This document shows, piece by piece, positions 1 to 7,142 of a DNA stretch of 20,521 nucleotides; within the stretch, counting starts at the first letter, position 1; each line of letters starts with the position of its first letter. Below the pieces are notes generated by a model. That model was not told the origin of the DNA. It saw only the letters and a program-made list of their open reading frames with translations, and made no database searches. The DNA is from UBA2219 sp964612075 (lineage in GTDB: Bacteria > Desulfobacterota > Deferrimicrobia > Deferrimicrobiales > Deferrimicrobiaceae): contig CAZTFC010000046.1 of assembly GCA_964612075.1 (NCBI GenBank), positions 1 to 20,521 on the forward strand. The letters are read 5' to 3'. The position numbers were made by a program, and so were the translations under genes.

Positions 1-606
1 CCGCATCGGAACCTCCGGGCACGCTGCTCCATCTGGGTTGCGGCGCGGGCGGCCATGACAGGATCTTCAAGCGGCACTTTGACGTAACCGGACCGGCAGT
101 TCGATGCCGTGGCCATTCCGGACAGCATAGATTACATGGATTCGGTGCGGGATCTTCGCGGGGCGATCGAAACCGCGCAGGCGCATCTGAAGCCGGGCGG
201 CGTTCTGCTCGTCGTGGCGAAGACGAAAGAGATCTTTCACGACAACAACTTCGCCTACACCGGGGAGAAGGACGGGGTCCACGTGACCTTGCTGGAGAAC
301 AACTATATCAATCCTTATCGTCCTGATACCTGCGAGGCCACCCTGGTGTATCTGATCCGGCGAAGGGGAGAGTTGACCGTTCACACGGATCGCCATGTGC
401 TTGGTCTCTTTGCGCAGGCAACGTGGGACAAGGTGTTCAACGATGCCGGGCTCCCGATGCGGGAGACGAACCTCCCCGGCCTCTACGACAAGTACATCCT
501 GGGCAGGGGGGAGTACCCGCTCAAGGTCTTCATTGGCGTGAAGGCTCGTCAGGGCAACAGATCCACTTATCCGGGGCGCCGGGCCCGCAGAGGGGATCGG
601 GGATGA
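1..606 (+). pseudogene. Class I SAM-dependent methyltransferase, internally deleted and frameshifted, 5' end outside window
   Basis: Two reading frames together encode pieces of one methyltransferase. Frame 3 (from base 3) reads TLLHLGCGAGGHDRIFKRHF, a clear motif I (SAM-binding glycine loop), and runs on to DVTG at about base 92. Frame 1 from base 94 then reads RQFDAVAIPDSIDYM, which in this family normally lies some 30 residues further on, and stays open to the stop at 604-606. The block that normally carries the acidic ribose-binding residue and motif II is therefore missing, and the loss is not a multiple of three. The junction has a tandem ACCGG ACCGG at 87-96, consistent with deletion between short direct repeats or with an assembly collapse. 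The GTG at 109 gives a 165-residue open frame, but it lacks the SAM-binding motif and is unlikely to be a working start. The last ~20 residues after GVKAR look non-conserved. The next gene overlaps the stop by ATGA. Confidence 0.65.
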
Positions 607-1211
607 AGAGAATCGAGGACAAGATCTATTGCGGACAACTGCAGGTGCTTCGCCCCGTCTTGAAGGAATGGATCGCCCTGATCAGGAAATCCTCGAGGGA
701 GTGGGGCAGGAACGACTGTTCCTGGTGGTACAGCGAACGCGTGAACCTGGGCGTGTTCGCCGGGGCGATCTGGAGAAAGGGAGGCACCTGCTTCGAGGAA
801 TATATAGACGAAAATATCAAGAACAAGGATAGATACAGGGGCCGCTGCGACCTGTATTTCAAGTACAACAACATGGAATTCATCGTGGAGGCGAAGCAAT
901 GCTGGCCGAACGCGGGTTCGAAAACGGAAAAACTGGAAGAAATCATAACCAAAGCGATCGAGCTGGATAGCTTCAAAAACGAGCACGCCATTCCGGAAAA
1001 CGTCATGAAGCTGGAGATGGTGTATGTAATACCCAGGATGCCGAAATACGATTTGAACAAAATAGACCTGTGCATAAGAAACGTGATCGATATCATCAAC
1101 GACCTTCCCGTCAAAGCCATCGCCTACACCTTCCCTGCCGAAAAGCGGAAACTGCGGGATGAATACGGAGACGGGTATATATATCCGGGAGTCATCCTGC
1201 TGATCAAGTGA
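603..1211 (+). CDS. Uncharacterised protein with PD-(D/E)XK nuclease-like signature
   Basis: A 202-residue protein from ATG 603, which overlaps the preceding stop as ATGA. The segment RCDLYFKYNNMEFIVEAKQ has Asp83, then Glu96-x-Lys98 at the end of a hydrophobic strand. This D-x(12)-E-x-K arrangement is the core of the PD-(D/E)XK nuclease fold; Glu45 or Glu66 could be the upstream acidic residue. Strand and helix patterns around it (YFKYNNMEFIVEAK, then the helical 105-125, then LEMVYVIPRM) fit a restriction-endonuclease-like core. The gene is clearly less GC-rich than its neighbours, with codons such as AAA, AAT and ATA frequent, which suggests recent transfer. No partner methyltransferase for modification, helicase or toxin gene adjoins it; the upstream methyltransferase fragment resembles a small-molecule class I enzyme. 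The nuclease role is inference from a short motif. The protein could instead be a catalytically dead member of the fold. Confidence 0.6.
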   Translation: MKRIEDKIYCGQLQVLRPVLKEWIALIRKSSREWGRNDCSWWYSERVNLGVFAGAIWRKGGTCFEEYIDENIKNKDRYRGRCDLYFKYNNMEFIVEAKQCWPNAGSKTEKLEEIITKAIELDSFKNEHAIPENVMKLEMVYVIPRMPKYDLNKIDLCIRNVIDIINDLPVKAIAYTFPAEKRKLRDEYGDGYIYPGVILLIK

Positions 1212-1239
1212 GGCCCGGCCGCCGCCAACCGCAACGCCC

Positions 1240-1245
1240 AAGGAG
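1240..1245 (+). promoter_or_regulatory. Ribosome binding site deciding start at 1253
   Basis: AAGGAG lies seven bases before ATG 1253. It favours that start over the in-frame upstream ATG at 1208, which has no such site and would put an arginine-rich stretch in front of the signal peptide. Confidence 0.7.
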
Positions 1246-1252
1246 ATCCCGA

Positions 1253-3598
1253 ATGAACAGAAGGAGTTTTGGGAGCGCTGCCGCCGTTTTTTTCGCGGCG
1301 GCGATCCTTTGCGCGTCGGTTTCGATCCTTTCCCCGGCCCGGGTCGAGGGGGCCGGCTTCGACTGCAAAAAGAGCCGGACTTTCATCGAACGGGCGATTT
1401 GCGGCGACAGGCGGCTCTCCGCGCTGGACGACCGGTTGAACGGGGAATACGGGAAAGCCCTCGCCGCATCCTTCGCCCCGGATGAACTCAAGGGGGAGCA
1501 GCGGGAATGGCTCGCGTCGGTCAGGAACGCCTGCCAGGACGCCGCCTGCCTGAAACGGGTGTACGCGCAGCGGATCGAGTGGCTCTCCGCTTATGACGAG
1601 AGGCAGCGCAAAAGCCGCGAAAGCGAGGTCTGCGAGTTCAAGGGGCTCGCGCTTCCGGAGAGCTTCGCGGTGTTCGCCGCGGGCGGGTACACGGGGCGCA
1701 GGATCGATTTCCAGATCGACCAGAGCGGGCACCAGGCGACGCAGATGGACGTCACCGTGAACCATCCCTCCCGGCCGGTCGTGCTCCTGCTCGGCGCATA
1801 CGAGCCGACGATCTGGAACATCCGGTGGACTCCCGCGACCCGGATCGCGGCCGCGCTTGTGAGCGGCTACCACCGCCAGGCGGTCGCCGGGCTCGACCCG
1901 GCCGTCCCCGTGCTGAATTCCAGTTACGACAACAAGGGGCCCTGCGGATATTTCTACGTCGGGGAAAACGACCTGGGGAAACTGAACCCGATGGCGCGCC
2001 GGTTCTTCGGCCGCCCGGTGGATTCCGTTTATCTCGCCAGGAACGGAATCGTCCTCGTCGGCGACCCGGTTCCGGAAGGCGTCAAGACGATCGCGTCGGA
2101 TGCGGTTCCCCCCGAATCGTTTTACGACAGGACGGCGCCGCTGGCGGGGCCGGCCGGCCTGGAGGACGCGGTCCGGAAAGGGATCCTGCGCAAGGCGACC
2201 TCCGCGGACGCCGACGCCTGGGTCGAGGCGGCCGACGCCAACGATCCCGGCCGGGACGTGCCGCCGGTCGCCGGGCGGGGGCGCCCCAGGCCGCCCCGCC
2301 CCCATACCTATAACGCGTACGTCGTGCTCGGGCCGTTCACCTTCCCGGCGGGGCTGTACGGGGGCAACTCGGCGACCTTCTTCGTCCCCCGGGGCGTTCC
2401 GCGGCCCACGGGAAACCCGGGGCACTCGAACGTCTACGATTTCAACAAGTTCCGGATCGACGCGGGGCCCGGCCCCGCCCTCGGGAAGCCGCCGGTCCCG
2501 GAGGCATCCTACGGTACGGGCTCCAGGAAAACCCACCGCCGCGGGAAATACTATTTCGAGGTGACCATAGACCACGCGAACGTCCGGCAGGGGCTGGAAG
2601 CGGAGATCCTGGTGGGAGTGAAAGGGGGCGGCAGGTTCCTCGCCGCGACGCACCGGATCGGTCCGCGGGACGTGGTGATCCAAACGGGGGAGGGCGGGAG
2701 CATCACGATCGTCGGGGCGGCTTCCGGCGGGGCGGGCCTTTCCGGGACGGTCATCGGGGTGGCGGTGGATCTCGATTCCCGCCGGATCTATCGTCACACG
2801 AACGGCGACTGGGGCGGGAAGATCCCCGCGGACGACAACGGGACGGCCCTTCCGGCGGGAGACGCGTTCCACGCCGAGGTGCAATCGTCGGTCCCGATCG
2901 AACGGCTGGTCGAGGAAAAGATCCTCGCGCCGAATTTCGGCCGGCAGCCGTTCGCGTACGCGCTGCCCGCCGGGTACGCCCCGTTCGACGGCGATGCCCG
3001 GCAGGGCGGTCCCGCGGCACGGTCGTCGCCCGTCTCCATCGTCGGGCCCGGGGCGCCGGTCGCCGGAGCGCCGATCGGCACATGGATACAGCGGTACTGG
3101 CAGTGGACGCGTTCCTTCCCGGGCGGCGAATCGCCAAGCGAAGACCTCACCGGGGAACGGTGCGCCGCCGGGCAGTCCGGCCCGGTGTTTTTCCTGACGG
3201 GGAGCGCGCGGGGGGCTCCGGTGTCGCGGACGTGCACGGTCCCGAAGGGGAAGCACATCCTCGTCCCGCTGCTGACGACCCTTGCGCAGGTCCCCCGGAC
3301 GTCCGGGCGCGGATGCGGCGAACTCCAGGCGGTCCTGCGGAAGGTAAACGACAGCGCCGCGGATCTCTCCCTCGCGATCGACGGAAGCGACGTCGCCTCC
3401 CCGGGTTCCTACAAATCGGAATCCGCCTGCTTCGACCTGTGGGACGCCTCGCGGGGCACCTCGGAGATGGCGGCCTACGCGGGGTACTGGGTGGTTCTGA
3501 ACCCGCCGGAGGCCGGGAAGCACGAAATACGGTTCTCCGGCAGATACGATGCCGACGGATTCCGCCAGGATGTCCGCTATCATCTGCGGGTCGAGTAG
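1253..3598 (+). CDS. Exported multidomain protein: LprI-like, SPRY-like and C-terminal WxxRYWQW domain
   Basis: A 781-residue protein. Residues 1-34 form a Sec signal peptide (Arg-rich start, then a long Ala/Phe/Leu core). Residues 36-115 resemble the lysozyme-inhibitor LprI/DUF1311 family, with FDCKKSRTFIERAICGD and paired cysteines at 38, 50, 94 and 99. Residues ~145-290 form an unrecognised domain (LLLGAYEPTIWNIRWTP, GYFYVGEN). A proline/arginine-rich linker lies at 333-352. Residues ~430-546 look like a SPRY domain: GKYYFEVTI at the start and GVAVDLDSRRIYRHTNGDW near the end. Residues ~607-781 match a domain I recall from environmental bacteria as a hypothetical exported module: WIQRYWQWTRSFP, GERCAAGQSGPVFFLTG, RTCTVPKGKHILVP. 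It probably acts in the periplasm or outside the cell; substrate and role are unknown. The gene is monocistronic-looking, with a 370-base gap after it. LprI and SPRY assignments are by eye. Confidence 0.8.
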   Translation: MNRRSFGSAAAVFFAAAILCASVSILSPARVEGAGFDCKKSRTFIERAICGDRRLSALDDRLNGEYGKALAASFAPDELKGEQREWLASVRNACQDAACLKRVYAQRIEWLSAYDERQRKSRESEVCEFKGLALPESFAVFAAGGYTGRRIDFQIDQSGHQATQMDVTVNHPSRPVVLLLGAYEPTIWNIRWTPATRIAAALVSGYHRQAVAGLDPAVPVLNSSYDNKGPCGYFYVGENDLGKLNPMARRFFGRPVDSVYLARNGIVLVGDPVPEGVKTIASDAVPPESFYDRTAPLAGPAGLEDAVRKGILRKATSADADAWVEAADANDPGRDVPPVAGRGRPRPPRPHTYNAYVVLGPFTFPAGLYGGNSATFFVPRGVPRPTGNPGHSNVYDFNKFRIDAGPGPALGKPPVPEASYGTGSRKTHRRGKYYFEVTIDHANVRQGLEAEILVGVKGGGRFLAATHRIGPRDVVIQTGEGGSITIVGAASGGAGLSGTVIGVAVDLDSRRIYRHTNGDWGGKIPADDNGTALPAGDAFHAEVQSSVPIERLVEEKILAPNFGRQPFAYALPAGYAPFDGDARQGGPAARSSPVSIVGPGAPVAGAPIGTWIQRYWQWTRSFPGGESPSEDLTGERCAAGQSGPVFFLTGSARGAPVSRTCTVPKGKHILVPLLTTLAQVPRTSGRGCGELQAVLRKVNDSAADLSLAIDGSDVASPGSYKSESACFDLWDASRGTSEMAAYAGYWVVLNPPEAGKHEIRFSGRYDADGFRQDVRYHLRVE

Positions 3599-3968
3599 CT
3601 CGGGAGGCGGGCAGGACGGGGGCCGATTCAATCCCGGCGATCGTTTTCAACACCGGCAGCAGCAGCCATGCGTTTGCCGACGGGAAACCGAAGGCCCGGC
3701 TGCCCGGAGCGCGCATGGCGTGCCCGAACGAAACGCTTGATATCGATTATTTATTTCGAATAGCGGCAATTTTACGGATAGCGACCGTTGTGGTAACGTG
3801 CGGGAAAAAACAGGGCGGAACCAGGATGAAGCTTTCGGCCCCACCGGTCACGCCGCTTTCTCATACCGAAGAGAGGATGCGCCACGCGTCTCGCCCTCCC
3901 CCCGCGGTTCACCCCGGGCTTCAATTGCGCGGGTCGATGCCGGTGAAATCACGAGGGAGGCGATTCGA
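3599..3968 (+). other. 370-base intergenic stretch with AT-rich patch, probable promoter region
   Basis: No convincing gene. Bases 3737-3800 are markedly AT-rich against the surroundings and include TTGATA (3737-3742) and TTTACG (3771-3776), the latter 17 bases before TAACGT (3794-3799). Both are weak sigma-70-like matches, so a promoter for the small gene at 3969 is plausible but unproven. An open frame runs through to 3999 from the previous gene's shadow frame but shows no coding pattern. I see no clear terminator hairpin after 3598. Confidence 0.35.
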
Positions 3969-4217
3969 ATGTATTTCGTCAGGCTGCATCCGAATTTAAT
4001 TCACATCGTTGGCGATTATTTTGAGGAAATATTATGTTTCGCCGGTTTCTGGTTTTTTGTGATCAACAAGAGGTTTTATGGAATTTTCAGACGCGAGTGG
4101 AAAAGATCCTGCAATTGCTTTCGATTCGGCATAGTTCTGGGAGTGATGAGCGCAATATTCTGTGGAATCGTGCTGCCGATGATGATCATTTACATGCTTT
4201 ATTTCGAGGGTGCTTAA
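3969..4217 (+). CDS. Small two-helix membrane protein of unknown function
   Basis: An 82-residue protein. ATG 3969 is preceded by AGGGAGG (3954-3960) at eight bases, which supports this start over the in-frame upstream one at 3798. Hydrophobic stretches at residues ~20-33 (LCFAGFWFFVI) and ~53-78 (FGIVLGVMSAIFCGIVLPMM) predict one or two membrane helices. They are separated by a basic loop (NKRFYGIFRREWKR) that would face the cytoplasm. Four cysteines are present. The base composition is far more AT-rich than neighbouring genes, which suggests foreign origin or weak selection on codon use. I do not recognise the family. The downstream cupin gene follows after 30 bases and may be co-transcribed. 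Confidence 0.6.
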   Translation: MYFVRLHPNLIHIVGDYFEEILCFAGFWFFVINKRFYGIFRREWKRSCNCFRFGIVLGVMSAIFCGIVLPMMIIYMLYFEGA

Positions 4218-4247
4218 TAACGGGCAATCGGACCGCGAGGTAAAAAC

Positions 4248-4598
4248 ATGTTCGGTTCCAGGTCGGACGACGGGTACCGGGAGATGCTCAAAGGGGTGAA
4301 GGTGAAGACGCTGGTATACGGAGAAAAGACGTTGATGGCGGAGTTCCTGCTGGAGAAGGGGTCGACGATCCCGGAGCATTCCCATGTGCACGAGCAGGCG
4401 GGCTACCTGGTCAAGGGGAAGATGAGGCTGTTCGCGGAGTCGAAGTCCCGGATCGTGAACCCGGGAGACAGCTGGTGCGTGCCGTCGAACAGGAAGCACA
4501 AGGTCGAGGTCCTGGAGGATTCGGTCGCGGTGGAAGTGTTCAGCCCGCACCGGGAGGATTACGGCAAATACGCGAACCCGGCGGACATCGAGGAATGA
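4248..4598 (+). CDS. Small cupin-domain protein
   Basis: A 116-residue single-domain cupin with a six-stranded beta-barrel expected. Cupin motif 1 is visible as IPEHSHVHEQAGYLVKGKM (residues 41-59), with likely metal ligands His44, His46 and Glu49 or Gln50. Motif 2 is PGDSWCVPSNRKHKVEV (72-88) with His84 as the fourth ligand. ATG 4248 has GAGGT seven bases upstream. Proteins of this size and pattern are usually metal-binding cupins of unknown substrate; some are dioxygenases, isomerases or sensors. Nothing nearby fixes the substrate. The family call is firm, the function open. Confidence 0.88.
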   Translation: MFGSRSDDGYREMLKGVKVKTLVYGEKTLMAEFLLEKGSTIPEHSHVHEQAGYLVKGKMRLFAESKSRIVNPGDSWCVPSNRKHKVEVLEDSVAVEVFSPHREDYGKYANPADIEE

Positions 4599-4619
4599 CG
4601 GCGGCGCCGGCGTGAACCC

Positions 4620-4982
4620 GTGACCGCCCGCTGGCAGCGATGCCTGGAGCGATGGTCGGGGGCGGGGCTGATCGATCCCGCCGCAGCCCGTCGTCCTGCG
4701 CGCGGAAAACGGGCGGCTGGTCGCAGAGGCGCGCCCCGGGACGCGGAGGTACGATCCGGCCGACCTGCACGTGCGGTTCCTCCAGGGCGCCGACGGGAAG
4801 CGGGCGGTACTGGACAAACCCGTCGCGTTCTTCATCCCGGAACACGTGCCCGATCCCTCCCGCCGCCCGCCCGGCGAGGAACTGTGGGTCCTGGCGACGA
4901 TCCCGGGGAAGGGGCCCCCCGGCCGATCCGGCTCGGAGTCAGGAAGCCGGACGGCTCGTTCCTGCCGCTGGAATTGCGATAG
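4620..4982 (+). pseudogene. Frameshifted remnant, possibly DUF2157/GDYXXLXY-like
   Basis: The coding signal moves between frames. Frame 3 from GTG 4620 reads TARWQRCLERWSGAGLIDPA, like the N-terminus of DUF2157 membrane proteins. Around 4672-4685 it switches to frame 1: QPVVLRAENGRLVAEARPGT, then RRYDPADL, then VAFFIPEHVPDP and EELWVLATIPGKG. At the C-run 4917-4922 it returns to frame 3, ending PIRLGVRKPDGSFLPLELR at the stop 4980-4982. The frame 1 and C-terminal parts (YDPADL, IPEHVPDP, RPIRLGV) recall GDYXXLXY proteins, which often follow DUF2157 genes, so this may be two genes collapsed into one. Third-position GC is high in the proposed frame on each side of the switches, which supports once-functional coding. 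Sequencing or assembly indels, especially at the C-run, are the main alternative. Family identity is tentative. The remaining bases to 5088 hold nothing else I can support. Confidence 0.45.
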
Positions 4983-5088
4983 AACCTCGCTTGAAGCGGG
5001 GAATTATCGAGAAAAGCCGGCATTTGTAAGATTAAAGACTTTCGAAAATAATCCGAAAACGCATGGTGAGGGCACCTCAGTGATGCCG

Positions 5089-5096
5089 AAAGGAGG
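5089..5096 (+). promoter_or_regulatory. Strong Shine-Dalgarno AAAGGAGG
   Basis: AAAGGAGG ends six bases before ATG 5103 and decides that start over the adjacent in-frame GTG at 5100. Confidence 0.75.
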
Positions 5097-5102
5097 ACGG
5101 TG

Positions 5103-5696
5103 ATGTATTGCCAGAAATGCGGCGATAACCTTCACCCGGATGCGAGATTCTGCCCGTCCTGCGGCCTGGCCGCCGAGGCGCGGCGGGAAATCGCGGGTCC
5201 GCCGGTCCCGGGAAACGTCGGCGGGCCGGTTTCCGTCGGCGGGCCGGTTGCCGGCGGCGGCGAAGCGATATGGAACCCGAACGCCGCTTCCGGCTGGAGC
5301 TTCATCTTCACCCCGGCGTTCGGCTCCTACCTGCACGCGTTGAACTGGCGCGCCCTGGGAGACGAGGAGAAGGCCGACAAGGCGATGATGTGGTTCTACG
5401 CCAGCGTCGCGCTGCTGATCGGGTACGTCCTGGCGGTGCTGTTTTTCCTCTTCAAGACGGGGAATCCGAAAGCCGGGGAATTCGCGGGGCGCCTGATGCC
5501 CCTCCCGTATTTCATCGCCTGGTATTTCCTGTCCGCCAGGGATCAGGCGAAGTACGTGAAAAGCCGGTTCGGGGAGAACTACCCGCGCAGGGCCTGGGGC
5601 AAGCCGCTGATGATCGCCGTCGCGGCGATCTTCGGGTATTGGGTCCTGGCGTTCGGGGTCGGCGTGGTGTTCGGCGTCATGATGTCGATGACATAG
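5103..5696 (+). CDS. Zinc-ribbon membrane protein
   Basis: A 197-residue protein. The N-terminus has a zinc ribbon, Cys3-x2-Cys6 and Cys17-x2-Cys20 (CQKCG, CPSCG), which should sit in the cytoplasm. A Gly/Pro/Val-rich linker covers 30-55, with GGPV repeated twice. Hydrophobic segments at ~97-118, ~131-145 and ~168-193 predict three membrane helices. The stretch WSFIFTPAFGSYLHALNWRALG (65-86) is typical of small bacterial zinc-ribbon proteins that carry a membrane module. The protein is of unknown function; such ribbons often mediate protein contacts rather than nucleic acid binding. It stands alone, with a 112-base gap before the next gene. Confidence 0.8.
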   Translation: MYCQKCGDNLHPDARFCPSCGLAAEARREIAGPPVPGNVGGPVSVGGPVAGGGEAIWNPNAASGWSFIFTPAFGSYLHALNWRALGDEEKADKAMMWFYASVALLIGYVLAVLFFLFKTGNPKAGEFAGRLMPLPYFIAWYFLSARDQAKYVKSRFGENYPRRAWGKPLMIAVAAIFGYWVLAFGVGVVFGVMMSMT

Positions 5697-5808
5697 AATC
5701 CGGATCTTAAGAATTCAATTTCGGAACGATATCGCTGATACTGATGGCATGTGTGCCGGTCGGGTTCACCCACCTGGGGGCGAAGGTCAAAAGACGCAAC
5801 GCGGCGAA

Positions 5809-6258
5809 ATGAACGGGGTCCTGCAGGAATATCTGAACGGGCGGATCCCGATCACGAAGGCGATGGGCGTGAAGGTCCTGGAGGCGTCGGTCGACCGCGT
5901 GGAGCTGGAAGCCCCCCTTCCCCCGAACATCAACCACAGCGGGACCGTTTTCGGGGGCAGCGCGGCGTCGGTCGCGGTCCTTTCGGCATGGTCCTTCCTC
6001 CACGTCCGGCTGGAGAACGAAAGGATCGAGGGCAACATCGTCGTCCACAAGTGCTCCATGACCTACGAGCGCCCCATCGTCGACACGTTCACGTCCACGT
6101 CGGAAACCGTCGGACCGGCGGAATGGGGCGAATTCCTCGACACGCTGAAGCGGAGGAAGCGCGCCAAGATGAAGCTGCGGTCCGTGCTGCGCTGCAACGG
6201 GGAAAAGGTCGGCGAGCTGGAAGGGGACTTCGTCGCGTTCGATCTGCGGGCAGGCTGA
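5809..6258 (+). CDS. YiiD C-terminal-type thioesterase (hotdog fold)
   Basis: A 149-residue protein matching the thioesterase domain found at the C-terminus of YiiD. The hallmark is APLPPNINHSGTVFGGS (residues 35-51), where Asn40, Asn42 and His43 precede the hotdog helix with the GG turn. Also present are IPITKAMGVKVL (13-24) and YERPIVDTF (86-94). Likely activity is hydrolysis of acyl-CoA or acyl-ACP thioesters in the cytoplasm; the acyl substrate cannot be read from sequence. ATG 5809 is chosen because the family begins LQEYLNGRIP; the in-frame ATG 5749 adds a Gly/Pro-rich extension with no homology. The ribosome binding site is weak. The SGNH hydrolase 55 bases downstream is probably co-transcribed, giving a pair of ester/thioester hydrolases. 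Confidence 0.85.
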   Translation: MNGVLQEYLNGRIPITKAMGVKVLEASVDRVELEAPLPPNINHSGTVFGGSAASVAVLSAWSFLHVRLENERIEGNIVVHKCSMTYERPIVDTFTSTSETVGPAEWGEFLDTLKRRKRAKMKLRSVLRCNGEKVGELEGDFVAFDLRAG

Positions 6259-6313
6259 ATCCCGGCGGGCCGCGGGAGAGGCGGGCGGCTCCCCGCCGGC
6301 AGGCGTCGTACGG

Positions 6314-7057
6314 GTGGTCGCCCTGGGAGCGAGCAACCTGACGCGCGGCTTCCACGCGGTCGTGTCCACGGCCCGCGAGGCCTGGGGCCCGGGGGTCCGG
6401 GTGCTGGCCGCCCTCGGCCACGGCAGGTCGTACGGCGCCCGGAGCCTGTTCCTGTTCCGTTCCCTCCCGGGCATCCTTGATTCCGGCATCTGGCGGGAGC
6501 TGGAGTCCCGGCCGGAAGACCGCACGCGGGCGCTCGTGACGGACGTCGGGAACGACATCCTCTACTCGTTTCCCGCCGAACGGGTGCTGGGCTGGGTCGA
6601 GGAAGCCGTCGCCCGGCTGCAGCGGCACACGGACGACATCGTCGTGACCGGCCTTCCCATGGACAGCATCCGGCGGCTGTCCCCCGCGAAGTATCTCGCG
6701 TTCCGGTCGGTGCTCGTCCCTTCGTGCCGCCTCTCCCTGGAACGCGTGATCGAGACTTCCGAAAAGGTGGACGCCGGCCTCGAGGCGCTGGCGGCGGCGC
6801 GCGGGATCCGCTTCTTCCGCCTGGACCCGGCGTGGTACGGGTTCGACCCGATCCACATCCGCCCGTCGCTGTGGCGCCCGGCCTGGCGGCGGATCCTCGG
6901 CTGCGAAGGCGCGGGGCCCGGCGGATGGTCTTCCCGGCGGGAGGCGGCGAGGCTCTATTTCCTGCCGCCGGAGCGTCGGAGGGTCCTCGGCGTCGAGCGG
7001 TTCCGCCCGCAGCGAGGCGTTCCGCTGACGTCGGGGGCCCGTGTGTGGCTCTACTGA
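6314..7057 (+). CDS. SGNH/GDSL-type hydrolase
   Basis: A 247-residue protein with the SGNH blocks in order. Block I is VALGASNLTRG with the presumed nucleophile Ser7. Block II glycine is in GHGRSYG (35-41). Block III is TDVGNDILYS with Gly79-Asn80-Asp81. Block V is DPIHIRPSLW with Asp178 and His181. The family hydrolyses esters on small molecules, lipids or glycans; no signal peptide is visible, so a cytoplasmic site is likely. The start is uncertain: GTG 6314 is the only ATG or GTG in the open frame but begins almost at the first beta strand and has no ribosome binding site. A non-standard upstream start or a lost N-terminus is possible. Serine in GASN rather than GDS is normal for a divergent subgroup. 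Confidence 0.8.
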   Translation: MVALGASNLTRGFHAVVSTAREAWGPGVRVLAALGHGRSYGARSLFLFRSLPGILDSGIWRELESRPEDRTRALVTDVGNDILYSFPAERVLGWVEEAVARLQRHTDDIVVTGLPMDSIRRLSPAKYLAFRSVLVPSCRLSLERVIETSEKVDAGLEALAAARGIRFFRLDPAWYGFDPIHIRPSLWRPAWRRILGCEGAGPGGWSSRREAARLYFLPPERRRVLGVERFRPQRGVPLTSGARVWLY

Positions 7058-7142
7058 GACTCCCGGACGAATCGTGGAGGACCCGCCCGGCGCGGAGTAC
7101 GATATATGGGACGAGGAGCCCGCGGGGAAAAGGGAGGCGACG

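Noticed and set aside
423..602. Upstream extension of the nuclease-like gene to an ATG at 423
   Set aside because: The extension is a shadow of the methyltransferase frame; ATG 603 with ATGA overlap is a better start.
1124..3631. Long minus-strand open frame of 835 codons opposite the exported multidomain gene
   Set aside because: It is an Arg/Pro/Gly-rich shadow produced by high third-position GC on the + strand; no domain or signal is visible, and the + strand gene has clear domains and a ribosome binding site.
3082..3999. Plus-strand open frame of 305 codons overlapping the exported gene and the gap after it
   Set aside because: Its first half is a frame shadow of the exported gene, and its second half has no coding bias, ribosome binding site or motif.
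4771..5103. Plus-strand open frame of 110 codons as an independent gene
   Set aside because: Only its first half resembles coding sequence, as the middle of the frameshifted remnant; the rest to 5103 reads through non-coding sequence and the next gene's ribosome binding site.
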